Source: Morococcus cerebrosus
GTDB taxonomy: Bacteria; Pseudomonadota; Gammaproteobacteria; Burkholderiales; Neisseriaceae
Length of the DNA: 64,000 nt
Direction: 5' to 3'
Assembly: GCF_022749515.1 (NCBI RefSeq)
Contig: NZ_CP094242.1
Span: 2,480,001 to 2,544,000, forward strand
Part shown: piece after piece, positions 35,935-45,141 of the stretch
How positions within the stretch are numbered: position 1 is the first letter of the stretch
How the letters are laid out: each line of letters starts with the position of its first letter
Notes under the pieces: generated by a model
The model's database searches: none
What the model was told of the DNA's origin: nothing
What the model saw: only the letters and a program-made list of their open reading frames with translations
Translations under genes and position numbers: made by a program

Positions 35935-36841
35935 TATAGTCAATTAAAATCAAAATAGGACAGTAACGCATCGTCAAATCGGGCGTAATCAGACAATACG
36001 GTTCGCAGATACCGCTTAATATTCGCCCACACCTTCTCAATCGGGTTGAGCTCAGGTGAATAAGGTGCAAGAGGCAATACCTTATGTCCCAATTTTTCCG
36101 CCATTTCCCGTAAAACACCCATACGGTGAAATCGTGCATTATCTAAAATAATCACCGATTTTTGAGTCAATGCGGGCAGTAGGCATTGCTGAAACCACGC
36201 TTCAAAAAAGACCCCGGTCATCGTATTTTGATAAACCATCGGAGCGATCAGCCGGTTGCCGACTTGTGCGGACACCAAAGATAAGCGTCGGTATCTTTTT
36301 CCACTTATCTGCGCTTTCACTATTTGCCCTTTCGGGCTGCGGGCATAGGGACGGAAAACAGGTAGCGGTCAAATCCTGTTTCATCCAAATAAACACGTTG
36401 GTAGCCGGAAAATTCGGCCAGCTGTGTCAAATAATGCGTTACTTTGGCCGGATCTTGTTCTTTGTAAGTGGTGGTCTTTTTTTGCGCGTCATCCCCATCT
36501 GTTTGAGTGCATAGCAAACGGCGGCTGGCGTACAATCAAAATGTTTGGCGATTTCATGCAGATAGGCATCCTGGTGCTGCTCAACATATTGAGCCAGTTT
36601 TTGCCTATCCAATTTTACGGCATTTAGACCGGTAACTTGATGTTTTAGGCTGCCTGTTTGTTTTTTAAGGCGAATCCACAGGTAAAGCGTGTTTCTTGAC
36701 AAATTAAACGTTGCTGCGGTTTGGCTGATATTTTTGCATTGTTCGTAATAGTTTAAAGCTTTGTTTCTTAAGTCCGCAGAGTATGCCATGGTTAGACCTT
36801 CAAAGTTGAGTATTGTACTATTTTATTTTTAATTGACTATA
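35935..36841. mobile_element. IS630-family insertion sequence nested in IS5
   Basis: Terminal inverted repeats TATAGTCAATTAAAATCAAA and (inverted) TATAGTCAATTAAAAATAAA bound 907 bp; the outer TA is the family's target duplication. Confidence 0.9.
35940..36789 (-). pseudogene. IS630-family transposase, frameshifted
   Basis: Part 1 (36439-36789) begins MAYSADLRNKALNYYEQC and has the helix-turn-helix DNA-binding region. A run of seven A near 36478 shifts into part 2 (36320-36535: VYLDETGF, first Asp), a plausible programmed -1 site. A second shift in a T-run near 36355 is needed to enter part 3 (35940-36320), which has IILDNARFH (second Asp) and LNPIEKVWANIKR (Glu). Needing two shifts makes it probably defective. 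All three catalytic residues are present across the pieces. Confidence 0.82.
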
Positions 36842-37390
36842 GTTGCTTCATGGCGCCCCTGCTTGCGGTGCTCCGCAACTACCTGATTTTTTTAATGCTT
36901 CCTCAAGGATGCTGATGCCACTCTCGCGTGGTTCGGTCCATCTCTGGAAGTAGGAATGCACGGTGCGCCATTTGGGGAAGTCGCCCGGCAAAGCGCGCCA
37001 GGAGCAGCCAGTGCGTTGCAGGTAGAGAATGGCACAAAAGACATCGTACAAGTCCACCTGGCGTGGCGCTGTGCGTTTACGGGCACTTTCCAGCAGGGGA
37101 AGGAGAGGCGCAAATTGCTCGCGACTGATATCGCTTGGGTAGGTTTTTCTGTTCATGCCGATAGTTTACAGCAGAGGCTGAGACAATGAACACGTTCTTA
37201 TGCGGCAAACAGCGAGGCTGCGGCAACCCGTCCCTTCTCCCCGTGGGAGAGGGTTAGGGAGAGGGTAGTAAGCCGCAGGCTTGCATTCGGAACGAAACGA
37301 AAACCGCCATACGGAGTCTAATCAAACCGGTTACGAAAACAAATAACGCGGCTATATTCCACTTTCAGACGACCCAAACCGACCGAAACA

Positions 37391-37502
37391 GATAGTGGAT
37401 TAAAATAAAAATGAGACAAGGCAACAACGCCCGCTGTGTACAGAGAGTACAGTACATAAGGGTGTTGACAACGCCGTATCATTGCAATTTTGATCTGCCA
37501 TA
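37391..37502. mobile_element. Degenerate Correia-type element
   Basis: It begins ATAGTGGATTAAAATAAAAA, continues GAGACAAGGCAACAACGCCC, has the mid-element ACAGAGAGTACAGTAC and AACGCCGTATC, and ends near GATCTGCCATA. Each block matches the Correia consensus with many changes and the right end has decayed. It lies upstream of the cupin gene at 37533. The bases from 37201 to 37390 are the resumed 479-bp repeat spacer and unremarkable sequence. Confidence 0.65.
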
Positions 37503-37532
37503 AATTTTGTCTGCAACCAAAGGAAAACCATC

Positions 37533-37895
37533 ATGAAAAACATCAAAACCCAACTTTTCGCCGTTCTCCTCGGCCTCTCCGCCGCTGCCGCGCCTGCCGC
37601 CGAAATCGCCCAAAGCACGTGTAAAGTCTTTGAAGGCGTCAACTACACCGTCATCCGTGAAACCCTGCCCAAAGGCAAGGAAATCCCCCGCCACAACCAC
37701 CCCGGCCACACCCTGCTGGTTACCCAAACCAAAGGCAGCTCGGTATTTTTGTTTGACAGCGGAAAAAGGCAGGAATTGCGGCAGGGCAGCGTCCTGAAGG
37801 CGGATGGTAGCGAATACGTTGCCATCAAAATAACCGACGACAGCGAATTGGTGATTGTGCTGGTGAAGGACGGGAAGAAGGCGGGTGCGGAATAG
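37533..37895 (+). CDS. Exported cupin-domain protein
   Basis: The 120-residue product has a signal peptide (IKTQLFAVLLGLSAAAAPAA) and a small cupin barrel with the metal motif PRHNHPGHTLLVTQTKG. It is therefore a periplasmic metal-binding cupin; ligand or reaction unknown. AAGGAAA lies eight bases before ATG. The gene stands alone. Confidence 0.83.
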   Translation: MKNIKTQLFAVLLGLSAAAAPAAEIAQSTCKVFEGVNYTVIRETLPKGKEIPRHNHPGHTLLVTQTKGSSVFLFDSGKRQELRQGSVLKADGSEYVAIKITDDSELVIVLVKDGKKAGAE

Positions 37896-38019
37896 AATGT
37901 CCTTCAGATCGTCTGAAAACGCAGTTGGAGACGACCTTCCGCCACCATCGGCAATCGACCTATAATCTATTTCCTGTCCGCCCCCGACGAATCCGCCGCC
38001 ATTGAAGAAAGAAAGTCCC

Positions 38020-38487
38020 ATGACCGCGCTGCAAACCATCGCCGAACACCTCACCCGACACCGACAAACCGTTACCTGCGCCGAATCCTGCACGGGCGGC
38101 CTGCTTGCGGGCGCATTCACCAGCATCGCGGGCAGCTCGCAATGGTTTCATCAAAGTTTCGTGACTTACAGCAACCAAGCCAAAGAAGAACGCCTCGGCG
38201 TCATGCCCGACACGCTGCTGAAACACGGCGCGGTCAGCCGTGAAACCGTGTACGAAATGGCACGAGGTGCCAAAGCCGTCGCACAAGCCGACTACGCCCT
38301 GAGTATTTCCGGCATCGCAGGCCCCGGCGGAGGCAGCGCGGCAAAACCCGTCGGCACGGTGTGGTTCGGGTTGTCCACGCCGACCGAATCGCTGGAGCAA
38401 ATGAAAATCTTCAGCGGCGACCGAGAGGCCGTCAGAAATCAGGCCGTCGCCTTCGCCCTTGAATTTTTGGCGGAACATTTGGTTTGA
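38020..38487 (+). CDS. pncC: Nicotinamide-nucleotide amidase (PncC/CinA C-terminal domain)
   Basis: PncC deamidates NMN to NaMN in NAD recycling. The 155-residue product is the stand-alone CinA C-terminal domain with CAESCTGGLL, SSQWFHQSFVTYSNQAK and SGIAGPGGGSAAKPVGTVW, all typical. I choose ATG 38020 (GAAAG upstream); a longer frame with a non-ATG start adds six residues. The N-terminal CinA domain (MocF-like) is absent, as in E. coli YgaD. Confidence 0.93.
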   Translation: MTALQTIAEHLTRHRQTVTCAESCTGGLLAGAFTSIAGSSQWFHQSFVTYSNQAKEERLGVMPDTLLKHGAVSRETVYEMARGAKAVAQADYALSISGIAGPGGGSAAKPVGTVWFGLSTPTESLEQMKIFSGDREAVRNQAVAFALEFLAEHLV

Positions 38488-38520
38488 CGGTTCCCAGCGC
38501 AAGAACGGCAAACCGCGTTC

Positions 38521-38564
38521 ATGCAAAAGGTCGTCTGAAAAATTTTTCAGACGACCTTTTGCAT
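38521..38564. terminator. Perfect palindromic uptake-sequence terminator
   Basis: ATGCAAAAGGTCGTCTGAAAAA and its exact complement are adjacent, a 44-bp perfect palindrome between convergent pncC and the POT gene. Confidence 0.88.
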
Positions 38565-38583
38565 GTCTTGCTCAGAGCGGTTT

Positions 38584-40041
38584 TTAATCCGCGCCTTTGA
38601 GCATTTTATTCAAAACGGGAACAAGCAATAACAATACCACACCGGTTATCACGCCTATGCCGCAAAGCATCCAGTAGAAATCCAGCGGTGCTTTATCGTT
38701 GAATCCTTCTTTAAACAGCACGCCGCCCAAAGTGAAGCCCAATGAGAGCCCTAAGAAATTGAGCGCGACCATTTGGGTTTTGAACATGGGTGGGGCGATT
38801 TTGGTGGAAACGGAAAGCGAAATCGGAGAGATCATGAGTTCGCCTATGGTGATGGCAAGCAGGATCAGCGCGAAAACGATGATCGGCATGGGCGTGCCGG
38901 ATGAGATATACGGTACAAACCCAAGATAGGATACGCCGACGACAATCATCGCCAATGTAAATTTCAATGGGGTTTTCGGCTGGTGTTTGCCCATTTTCGT
39001 CCAAATCGCCGCCATCACGCCGGAAAAGAGAACGACCCACATGCTTTGGATGGAATCTTTCCAGGCAACGGGGACAGTCCAGCCGCCTATGGTTCGGTCA
39101 ACCGTTTCGTCAAAGTACACCGTTGCCACAGTATAAACTTGGAACCAGACAGCCCAAAACAGGCAGATGGTCAGAAACAGCGGAATATAGGCGGTGATGT
39201 AGCGTTTGTTTTCAGACGACACATGGCTGCTGCCGAGCAGTCGCGCGAAATAGGCGATGACGGTGAGGATGACCGTGCCGAGCAGGAATTTGGAGAAGTT
39301 GTCCAAATTGAGCGTGTCTGACGCAATCAGGCTGCCGACAATTAAGACAATCAACACACCTATTGCCGCAGCGGTTTTCACTTTTTCAGGACGCAAAGGA
39401 TTGGGCGCAGGCGTGTGCGGCAGCAGTTTGCGCCCGACGGAGTAACGCCACAGCCCCAAAGCCATACCGACTGCCGCCGCGCCGAAACCATAGTGGAAAC
39501 CCATCTCGGTTTGCAGCAAGCCGGTCAGGAGCGGGCCTAAGAAGCCGCCGATGTTGATGGAGATATAGAAAATCGAAAAACCCGCATCGCGCAGGGGCTT
39601 CATATCGTCCGCCTCATAAAGCGAGCCGACCATCGAGCTTGCCGACGATTTCACGCCGCCGCTGCCCAATGCGATAAGTACCAAGCCGCACAGCAGACCG
39701 TAGAGACCCGGTGCGATTGCCAAAACGATGTGTCCGAGCATGACCACGATGCCGGAAATAAACAGCGTTTTTTCCGCGCCCCAAATCCGGTCGGCAAGCC
39801 ATGCGCCGAGTATGGTGGACAAATAAACACTGCCGCCGTACGCGCCGACGATGCCGCCGGCGAGCGACTTGTCTATGCCCAAACCACCTTTGTCGGCAGT
39901 GTAATACAGATAAATCAATAAGATACCCTGCATACCGTAAAACGAGAAACGTTCCCACAATTCGATGTGGAACAGAGTAGAAAGCTGGATGGGATGCCCG
40001 AAGAAGGTTTTTCCCTTGCGGGCGGAGTAGTTGTCAGACAT
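38584..40041 (-). CDS. POT-family proton-dependent oligopeptide transporter
   Basis: POT (PTR2) carriers import di- and tripeptides with protons. The 485-residue protein starts at MSDNYSARKGKTFFGHP and has 12-14 helices, the ELWERFSFYGMQ motif (E-x-x-E-R-F-x-x-Y-G) and a PTR2 signature region FYISINIGGFLGPLL. An uptake sequence lies in frame near 39210. GGAG precedes the ATG; an in-frame opening to 40107 is rejected for lack of homologous sequence. Together with the OPT gene this gives two peptide importers in the window. Confidence 0.93.
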   Translation of the reverse strand: MSDNYSARKGKTFFGHPIQLSTLFHIELWERFSFYGMQGILLIYLYYTADKGGLGIDKSLAGGIVGAYGGSVYLSTILGAWLADRIWGAEKTLFISGIVVMLGHIVLAIAPGLYGLLCGLVLIALGSGGVKSSASSMVGSLYEADDMKPLRDAGFSIFYISINIGGFLGPLLTGLLQTEMGFHYGFGAAAVGMALGLWRYSVGRKLLPHTPAPNPLRPEKVKTAAAIGVLIVLIVGSLIASDTLNLDNFSKFLLGTVILTVIAYFARLLGSSHVSSENKRYITAYIPLFLTICLFWAVWFQVYTVATVYFDETVDRTIGGWTVPVAWKDSIQSMWVVLFSGVMAAIWTKMGKHQPKTPLKFTLAMIVVGVSYLGFVPYISSGTPMPIIVFALILLAITIGELMISPISLSVSTKIAPPMFKTQMVALNFLGLSLGFTLGGVLFKEGFNDKAPLDFYWMLCGIGVITGVVLLLLVPVLNKMLKGAD

Positions 40042-40185
40042 AAAAGTTCTCCAAAGGCGTTGAAACCGCCTTTTATTTTCAGTTGCGGCACATTTTGCAC
40101 CGTCCATTTTTCAGCCATATATGGCATAACCTTTTTTAACGTAATATTAAAAAACTGTCAAACTGATAGATTGCCCGGATAAAGC

Positions 40186-40232
40186 AAAAGGTCGTCTGAA
40201 AAACAGATTTCTATTTTTCAGACGACCTTTTT
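40186..40232 (-). terminator. rnpB terminator built from uptake sequences
   Basis: AAAAGGTCGTCTGAAAAAC and its complement plus T5 lie immediately after the 3' end of the RNase P RNA on the reverse strand. Confidence 0.85.
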
Positions 40233-40239
40233 CAATAAT

Positions 40240-40612
40240 CGGGACATACAGGCCGGACGGTAAGCCGGGTTCTGTCTCGGACAGTCATTCCTCTAGGCAC
40301 ACCATTACTGATGCACTCCAGCAACCTACCCGAACGCTCGGCGAGCAGCGTCAATGCGTTCTGTTTGGTCTTGCTCCGGATGGGGTTTAGCCTGCTGCGC
40401 CTTGTTACCAAGTGCACGGTGCGCTCTTACCGCACCTTTTCACCCTTACCCGTGCCGCCCGAAGGTGGCCGTCGGCGGTATTGCTTTCTGTTCCACTTTC
40501 CGTCGCGTTTCCGCGCCCGGCCGTTAGCCGGCATCCTGCTCTGCGGAGCCCGGACTTTCCTCCCCGTATGCCTTACGCGATACGCGGCGACTGTCTGTCC
40601 GACCTGTATGAA
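40240..40612 (-). ncRNA. rnpB: RNase P RNA, bacterial class A
   Basis: The reverse strand carries the conserved core in order: GAGGAAAGTCCGGGCTCC (P4/CR-I region), GGAAAGTGGAACAGAAAG, GTAAGAGCGCACCG, TAAACCCCATCCGGAGCAAG, GGTAGGTTGCTGGAGTGC, and the 3' AGAGGAATGACTGTC / ACAGAACCCGGCTTAC segment. It is the catalytic subunit that cleaves tRNA 5' leaders. Ends are approximate (±10 bases). A terminator follows directly; the short frames overlapping it on both strands are not genes. Confidence 0.95.
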
Positions 40613-40821
40613 GTGCGGATTATAACACAATAAAAACATACCGTTTGAGTATAAAAAACGACCATTTATCGCGCTTTTTGCATATTTTACACTAAAAAAA
40701 TGCAAATAAAATAAACCGTTTAACTAAAAATGATACCTTTCGTCGCAAAAATCAGATGACATAAAAATGAAAAACGCATAGAATGATTTTCACATAACTA
40801 CTTTAAATTGAGAACATTACG

Positions 40822-43104
40822 ATGAAAACGCCTTACCCTCATATCTTATCTTGTATTGCCGTTTCAATATTAACAGCCTGTGGAGGAGGTGGCGGAGGCG
40901 GTACACCGTCTGTCGCTCCAACCCCGACTTACCCGATTGTCCAGCCGGGCAATATTCCGAATCCATCCGGACAAACGGAAAGAACGGCAACCCCTCCTGC
41001 CGGTAATCAAGCTGATGCAAATAATGCTTTAGAAGCATCTGAAGAAAATATCCATAAAGAAGTCGAAGATTCCGTAAATTCAACACAAACGTCGTCTGAA
41101 AACCAGAATCAAGACGTAAAAGCGGATAGCAACGACAAAGCCGAAGCGGAACGAAAAGCTGCGGAAGAAGCCGCCAAAGCTAAAGCCGAAGCCGAACGTA
41201 AAGCTGCTGAGGAAGCTGCAAAAGTTAAAGCTGAAGAAGAACGCAAGGCCGCTGAAGAGGCTGCCAAAGCTAAAGCAGAAGCCGAGCGCAAAGCTGCGGA
41301 AGAAGCTGCTAAAGCCAAAGCTGAAGCCGAACGTAAAGCGGCAGAAGAGGCTGAAAAAGCTGCAAAAGCCAAAGCTGAAGCTGAACGCAAAGCGGCTGAG
41401 GAAGCTGCAAAAGCCAAAGCTGAAGCCGAGCGCAAAGCTGCCGAAGAAGCTGCCAAAGCTAAAGCTGAAGCTGAACGTAAAGCTGCCGAAGAGGCTGCTA
41501 AAGCCAAGGCAGAGGCTGAACGTAAAGCCGCTGAAGAAGCTGCTAAAGCCAAAGCTGAAGCGGAACGTAAAGCTGCGGAAGAAGCTGCTAAAGCTAAAGC
41601 AGAAGCCGAGCGCAAAGCTGCAGAAGAAGCAGCCAAAGCTAAAGCAGAAGCCGAACGCAAGGCCGCTGAAGAGGCTGCCAAAGCTAAAGCAGAAGCCGAG
41701 CGCAAAGCTGCTGAAGAAGCTGCAAAAGTTAAAGCTGAAGAAGAACGCAAGGCCGCTGAAGAAGCCGCTAAAGCTAAAGCTGAAGAAGAACGCAAAGCTG
41801 CCGAAGAAGCTGCCAAAGCTAAAGCCAAGGCTGAAGCGGAACGAAAAGCTGCGGAAGAAGCTGCAAAAGCCAAAGCTGAAGCCGAGCGCAAAGCTGCCGA
41901 AGAAGCTGCCAAAGCTAAAGCAGAAGCCGAACGTAAAGCTGCTGAGGAAGCTGCAAAAGTTAAAGCTGAAGAAGAACGCAAGGCCGCTGAAGAGGCTGCC
42001 AAAGCTAAAGCCGAAGCTGAACGTAAAGCTGCTGAAGAAGCTGCAAAAGTTAAAGCTGAAGAAGAACGCAAGGCCGCTGAAGAAGCCGCTAAAGCTAAAG
42101 CTGAAGAAGAACGCAAAGCTGCCGAAGAAGCTGCCAAAGCTAAAGCCAAGGCTGAAGCGGAACGAAAAGCTGCGGAAGAAGCTGCAAAAGCCAAAGCTGA
42201 AGCCGAGCGCAAAGCTGCCGAAGAAGCTGCCAAAGCTAAAGCAGAAGCCGAACGTAAAGCTGCTGAGGAAGCTGCAAAAGTTAAAGCTGAAGAAGAACGC
42301 AAGGCCGCTGAAGAGGCTGCCAAAGCTAAAGCTGAAGCTGAACGTAAAGCTACTGAAGAAGCTGCAAAAGTTAAAGCTGAAGAAGAACGCAAGGCCGCTG
42401 AAGAAGCCGCTAAAGCTAAAGCTGAAGAAGAACGCAAAGCCGCTGAAGAAGTTACCCCAAAAGCGGAGGTTGCTCCGGCTATGCAATCAATCGGCGGTTT
42501 TTACACCATGTTGTCGGTTGACGGTGCCGATAACAAAGTGATTAACAGAGTGGGTAATCCTGATGTCCTCGAAGTCAACGGACAAAAAATCAACCTGCTG
42601 CCACAAACATTTGACGCGGCAAACGGTATGCTGTCCTTATCGGATAACAAAATTATCCGCGCCATCGGTACGCATCTGCAATACGGCCATTACGGTTTTT
42701 ACGGAAGCAAAAAGGACAACGGCGAGCTCAATTCATCCCTGGTGTTCTACCAAGGCCTGATGACGCCTGTCGAAGCCATGCCGCAAACCGGTTCGGCTAT
42801 CTACCAAGGCAATGCGTTCTACAATGACGCATCCAACATCAACACTGTCGGCTCATCCTTGTTCAATGTTGATTTTGGTGAAAAATCGCTGACCGGCGGT
42901 GTTTATTCGGCAGAAGGACGTTTTAACCCCGTAATGCTCCAGGCCAATATCGCCGGTAACCGTTTTGTTTATGTGGACGGGACAACTAAAAACAGTATGT
43001 CGGGCATTTTCCTGGGTCCGCAGGCGGAAGAAATGGCCGGCCGCTTCGACCATCCGAGCGAAGGCAAGAGCGGTACGTTCGGCGCCGCCATGCTGAAAGA
43101 CTGA
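40822..43104 (+). CDS. Surface lipoprotein with a long Ala/Glu/Lys helical repeat and TbpB-like barrel
   Basis: The 760-residue product has a lipobox (LTAC, then seven Gly, as in TbpB and NHBA that are exported by Slam). A Pro/Gln linker leads to ~440 residues (about 106-545) of 15-residue AEAERKAAEEAAKAK repeats, expected to form a single long charged helix (a stalk). The C-terminal ~210 residues (SIGGFYTMLSVDG... SMSGIFLGPQAEEMAGRF...GTFGAAML) form a TbpB-type eight-stranded barrel handle. The DNA holds a 321-bp higher-order duplication. It is monocistronic, behind rnpB. Ligand unknown. Confidence 0.88.
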   Translation: MKTPYPHILSCIAVSILTACGGGGGGGTPSVAPTPTYPIVQPGNIPNPSGQTERTATPPAGNQADANNALEASEENIHKEVEDSVNSTQTSSENQNQDVKADSNDKAEAERKAAEEAAKAKAEAERKAAEEAAKVKAEEERKAAEEAAKAKAEAERKAAEEAAKAKAEAERKAAEEAEKAAKAKAEAERKAAEEAAKAKAEAERKAAEEAAKAKAEAERKAAEEAAKAKAEAERKAAEEAAKAKAEAERKAAEEAAKAKAEAERKAAEEAAKAKAEAERKAAEEAAKAKAEAERKAAEEAAKVKAEEERKAAEEAAKAKAEEERKAAEEAAKAKAKAEAERKAAEEAAKAKAEAERKAAEEAAKAKAEAERKAAEEAAKVKAEEERKAAEEAAKAKAEAERKAAEEAAKVKAEEERKAAEEAAKAKAEEERKAAEEAAKAKAKAEAERKAAEEAAKAKAEAERKAAEEAAKAKAEAERKAAEEAAKVKAEEERKAAEEAAKAKAEAERKATEEAAKVKAEEERKAAEEAAKAKAEEERKAAEEVTPKAEVAPAMQSIGGFYTMLSVDGADNKVINRVGNPDVLEVNGQKINLLPQTFDAANGMLSLSDNKIIRAIGTHLQYGHYGFYGSKKDNGELNSSLVFYQGLMTPVEAMPQTGSAIYQGNAFYNDASNINTVGSSLFNVDFGEKSLTGGVYSAEGRFNPVMLQANIAGNRFVYVDGTTKNSMSGIFLGPQAEEMAGRFDHPSEGKSGTFGAAMLKD

Positions 43105-43125
43105 TTTTTACCGTATCATCAGCTC

Positions 43126-43173
43126 AAAAGGTCGTCTGAAAACTTGGAAATCAGGTTTTCAGACGACCTTTTT
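43126..43173 (+). terminator. Uptake-sequence terminator after the repeat lipoprotein
   Basis: AAAAGGTCGTCTGAAAAC and its complement plus T5 begin 22 bases past the stop codon. Confidence 0.85.
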
Positions 43174-43240
43174 CCGTTCCTGACCAAGAAGCAGCCCATA
43201 AAATGCTACAATACCGCTTTGATTTTTTGCCCGCATCATC

Positions 43241-43465
43241 ATGAAAAAAGCCCCCAAATCCTTTGAAGAAGCCCTCGCCCGCCTCGAAACCCTGACCCAG
43301 TCCATGCAAAGCAGCGAAATGCCGCTGGAAGATGCTCTGGCAGCCTATCAGGAAGGCAACGAGCTGGTCAGATACTGCCAAACCAAGCTGGCGGAAGTCG
43401 AACAAAAACTGCAAGTATTGGACGCGGGCGAACTGAAGGAGCTGAACCTTGAACCCGGCGAATGA
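43241..43465 (+). CDS. xseB: Exodeoxyribonuclease VII small subunit
   Basis: XseB is the small chain of exonuclease VII, which degrades single-stranded DNA with XseA (not in this window). The 74-residue product has the family signature [33 protein letters not shown]. Its 3' end overlaps ispA by 17 bases, the usual xseB-ispA order. Confidence 0.95.
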   Translation: MKKAPKSFEEALARLETLTQSMQSSEMPLEDALAAYQEGNELVRYCQTKLAEVEQKLQVLDAGELKELNLEPGE

Positions 43466-44345
43466 ATTGAAAGCATGGCAGCAAAAAGCCCAAGCGCAGA
43501 CAGAATTGCTGCTGGAGCGTTTCCTGCCGTCTGAAAACCAAGTGCCGCACACGCTGCACGAAGCCATGCGTTACGTTACCCTCGGCGGCGGCAAACGGCT
43601 GCGCCCGCTCTTGGTGCTCGCCGCGTCCGAATTGGACGATGCCGACCAAAACGCCGTCGAACAAGCCATGGCGGCGATTGAAATGGTGCACGTCTATTCC
43701 TTGGTTCATGACGATATGCCCGCAATGGACAACGACAGCCTGCGGCGCGGCAAACCGACCTGCCATGTGAAATACGACGAAGCCACCGCCCTCTTGGTCG
43801 GCGACGCGCTGCAAACCCAAGCCTTCGACGTATTGAGCCGTCCGACCGGACTGCCCGCCGAACGCCAAATCGCCATGTTGTCCACGCTCGCCAAAGCATC
43901 CGGCAGCCTCGGCATGGCGGGCGGACAAGCCATCGACTTTGCCAACGTAGGCAAAGCCATGAATCAGGCGCAGTTGGAGCAGATGCACAGCCTCAAAACC
44001 GGTGCCCTTATCCGCGCCGCTGTTGTACTGGGCGCGCTTGCCTGCCCCGTTTTGGATTCAGACGACGTCCGCACCTTAGACAACTACGCTGCCAAACTTG
44101 GCTTGGCGTTCCAAGTCATCGACGACGTGTTGGACTGCGAAGCCGACACCGCCACCCTGGGCAAAACCGCCGGCAAAGACAGCGACAACGACAAACCGAC
44201 CTACGTCAAACTGATGGGCCTGCAAGCCGCCCGCGCCTACGCCGAAACCCTGACTGCCGAAGCCGCCGCCCTGCTCGAACCCTTCGGCGCAAAAGCACTG
44301 TATTTGCGGCTGCTGGCAGAATTTGTTACTGCGCGGAAAAATTAG
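43449..44345 (+). CDS. ispA: Polyprenyl (farnesyl) diphosphate synthase
   Basis: IspA condenses DMAPP/GPP with IPP to make farnesyl diphosphate. The 298-residue product has the first Asp-rich motif DDMPAMDND and the second DDVLDCEAD, plus [10 protein letters not shown]. The start is TTG 43449, inside xseB: GAAGGAG lies seven bases before it and no ATG lies nearby, so translational coupling is likely. An uptake sequence (CCGTCTGAAAAC) is read in frame near 43528. Confidence 0.94.
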   Translation: MNPANELKAWQQKAQAQTELLLERFLPSENQVPHTLHEAMRYVTLGGGKRLRPLLVLAASELDDADQNAVEQAMAAIEMVHVYSLVHDDMPAMDNDSLRRGKPTCHVKYDEATALLVGDALQTQAFDVLSRPTGLPAERQIAMLSTLAKASGSLGMAGGQAIDFANVGKAMNQAQLEQMHSLKTGALIRAAVVLGALACPVLDSDDVRTLDNYAAKLGLAFQVIDDVLDCEADTATLGKTAGKDSDNDKPTYVKLMGLQAARAYAETLTAEAAALLEPFGAKALYLRLLAEFVTARKN

Positions 44346-44372
44346 AGTCAGGCAGACCGAAAAACGGCCTTT

Positions 44373-44789
44373 ATGAACGATTTCGAACGCATTTACAACG
44401 ACTGGCACGAGTTTGCCAAAAACCGCGACACCGCCCGACTGATCAGCCTGTATGACGACAACGCCGTTTTCGAAAGCCCGCTCGTTCCCCTTATCATGCA
44501 GCGGCAAAGCGGCATTTTGCGCGGCAAAGCCGACATCCTGGCTTTTTTAGAAGAAGGAACGCGCCGCCGACCGAATGAATTGGTACGCTGGTATCGCAAC
44601 GGCACGCATTTCACGACGGGGGACACGCTGGTTTGGGAATACCCGCGCGAAACGCCCGACGGCGATCAAGTAGATATTTTGGAACTCATGCAGATTGCCG
44701 GTGGAAAAATTGTCCATCACCGCATTTACTGGGGCTGGTTCGGCACGCAGATGCTGATTCGTTCGGCACTGAACCGTGTGGCGGAATAA
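44373..44789 (+). CDS. NTF2-like (SnoaL) fold protein
   Basis: The 138-residue product has the cone-shaped NTF2 fold pattern: helices (FERIYNDWHEFAKNRDTARLISLY), DDNAVFESPL, GKADILAFLEEG, and the terminal strands GDQVDILELMQIAGGKIVHHRIYWGW. It could be a small enzyme or ligand-binding protein; no function is evident. It follows ispA by 27 bases on the same strand and may be in its operon. Confidence 0.8.
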   Translation: MNDFERIYNDWHEFAKNRDTARLISLYDDNAVFESPLVPLIMQRQSGILRGKADILAFLEEGTRRRPNELVRWYRNGTHFTTGDTLVWEYPRETPDGDQVDILELMQIAGGKIVHHRIYWGWFGTQMLIRSALNRVAE

Positions 44790-44826
44790 CCCGCGAAAAG
44801 AAGAAGAGGTCGTCTGAAAGCTGAAC

Positions 44827-45141
44827 TGGCCCCCAAATCTTGGACACTCATAAAAGCCTTTTCAGGCGCTCTGTGTAAGCTGGGTTCTGTATGCGACAGG
44901 ACTCAGCTTTTTCAATTTCAAACTGCAACGCTCCCGGTTGTAGTAATCCATATAGTCATCTATCTGCTTCATCAATTCGTCCACCGTCAATTCACCTGCG
45001 TTATAGAAACACTCCGTCTTCAACACCGCAAAGAAGCTTTCCATCGGCGCATTGTCCCAGCAGTTCGCCTTTCGCGACATGCTTTGAACCATGGAATGCT
45101 CCGCAAGCAATTCCCTATACCCCGCCGTACGGTACAGCACG
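44827..45141 (-). pseudogene. IS3-family transposase C-terminus, cut by the prophage end
   Basis: The last ~92 residues of an orfB-type integrase remain (VLYRTAGYRELLAEHSMVQS, SRKANCWDNAPMESFFAVLK with the catalytic Glu, and DYYNRERCSLKLKKLSPVAY). The upstream two thirds are absent here because the Mu-like prophage terminus begins at 45142. The IS end is near TGGCCCCCAAATCTTGGACA at 44827. The missing half should lie at the other prophage end, beyond this window. Confidence 0.85.

Larger units (their letters stand above)
35459..37156 (-). pseudogene. IS5-family DDE transposase, split by IS630 insertion
   Basis: The N-terminal part (36848-37156) begins MNRKTYPSDISREQFAPLLP and includes YLQRTGCSWRALPGDFP; the C-terminal part (35459 to ~35934) has IIDAQSVKNTD (first Asp), DGGYTGKAF (second Asp) and RWVVERSFSWLEKNRRL (Glu region). 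Removing the IS630 joins them at ...HEATTFLIIDAQS. Even so, a run of seven A (36890-36896 on the plus strand as T7) puts the two parts in different frames; IS5 relatives can use slippage there, so this may be programmed rather than a lesion. The insertion makes it non-functional. Confidence 0.88.
35451..37197. mobile_element. IS5-family (IS427-like) insertion sequence, interrupted
   Basis: Ends are GAGCGTGTTCATAGTCT and, inverted, GAACGTGTTCATTGTCT. A TTA duplication (35448-35450 and 37198-37200) flanks it; uninterrupted copies of the target repeat elsewhere in the window read GAGTTTATGCGGC across the site, which confirms the boundaries. The transposase gene inside is cut by an IS630 element. 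Confidence 0.9.

Noticed and set aside
36170..36514. Plus-strand frame opposite IS630
   Set aside because: Antisense to the transposase catalytic region.
40311..40705. Frames on both strands over rnpB
   Set aside because: They overlap the conserved RNase P RNA core and have no protein-like character.
41137..42450. Tandem array resembling a CRISPR
   Set aside because: Units are 45-bp in-frame codon repeats without unique spacers, inside a lipoprotein gene.
41080..42486. Two long reverse-strand frames (468 and 442 residues) opposite the repeat lipoprotein
   Set aside because: They are the complement of the 45-bp repeat array and consist only of Phe/Ser/Gly or Ala/Ser repeats without start signals.
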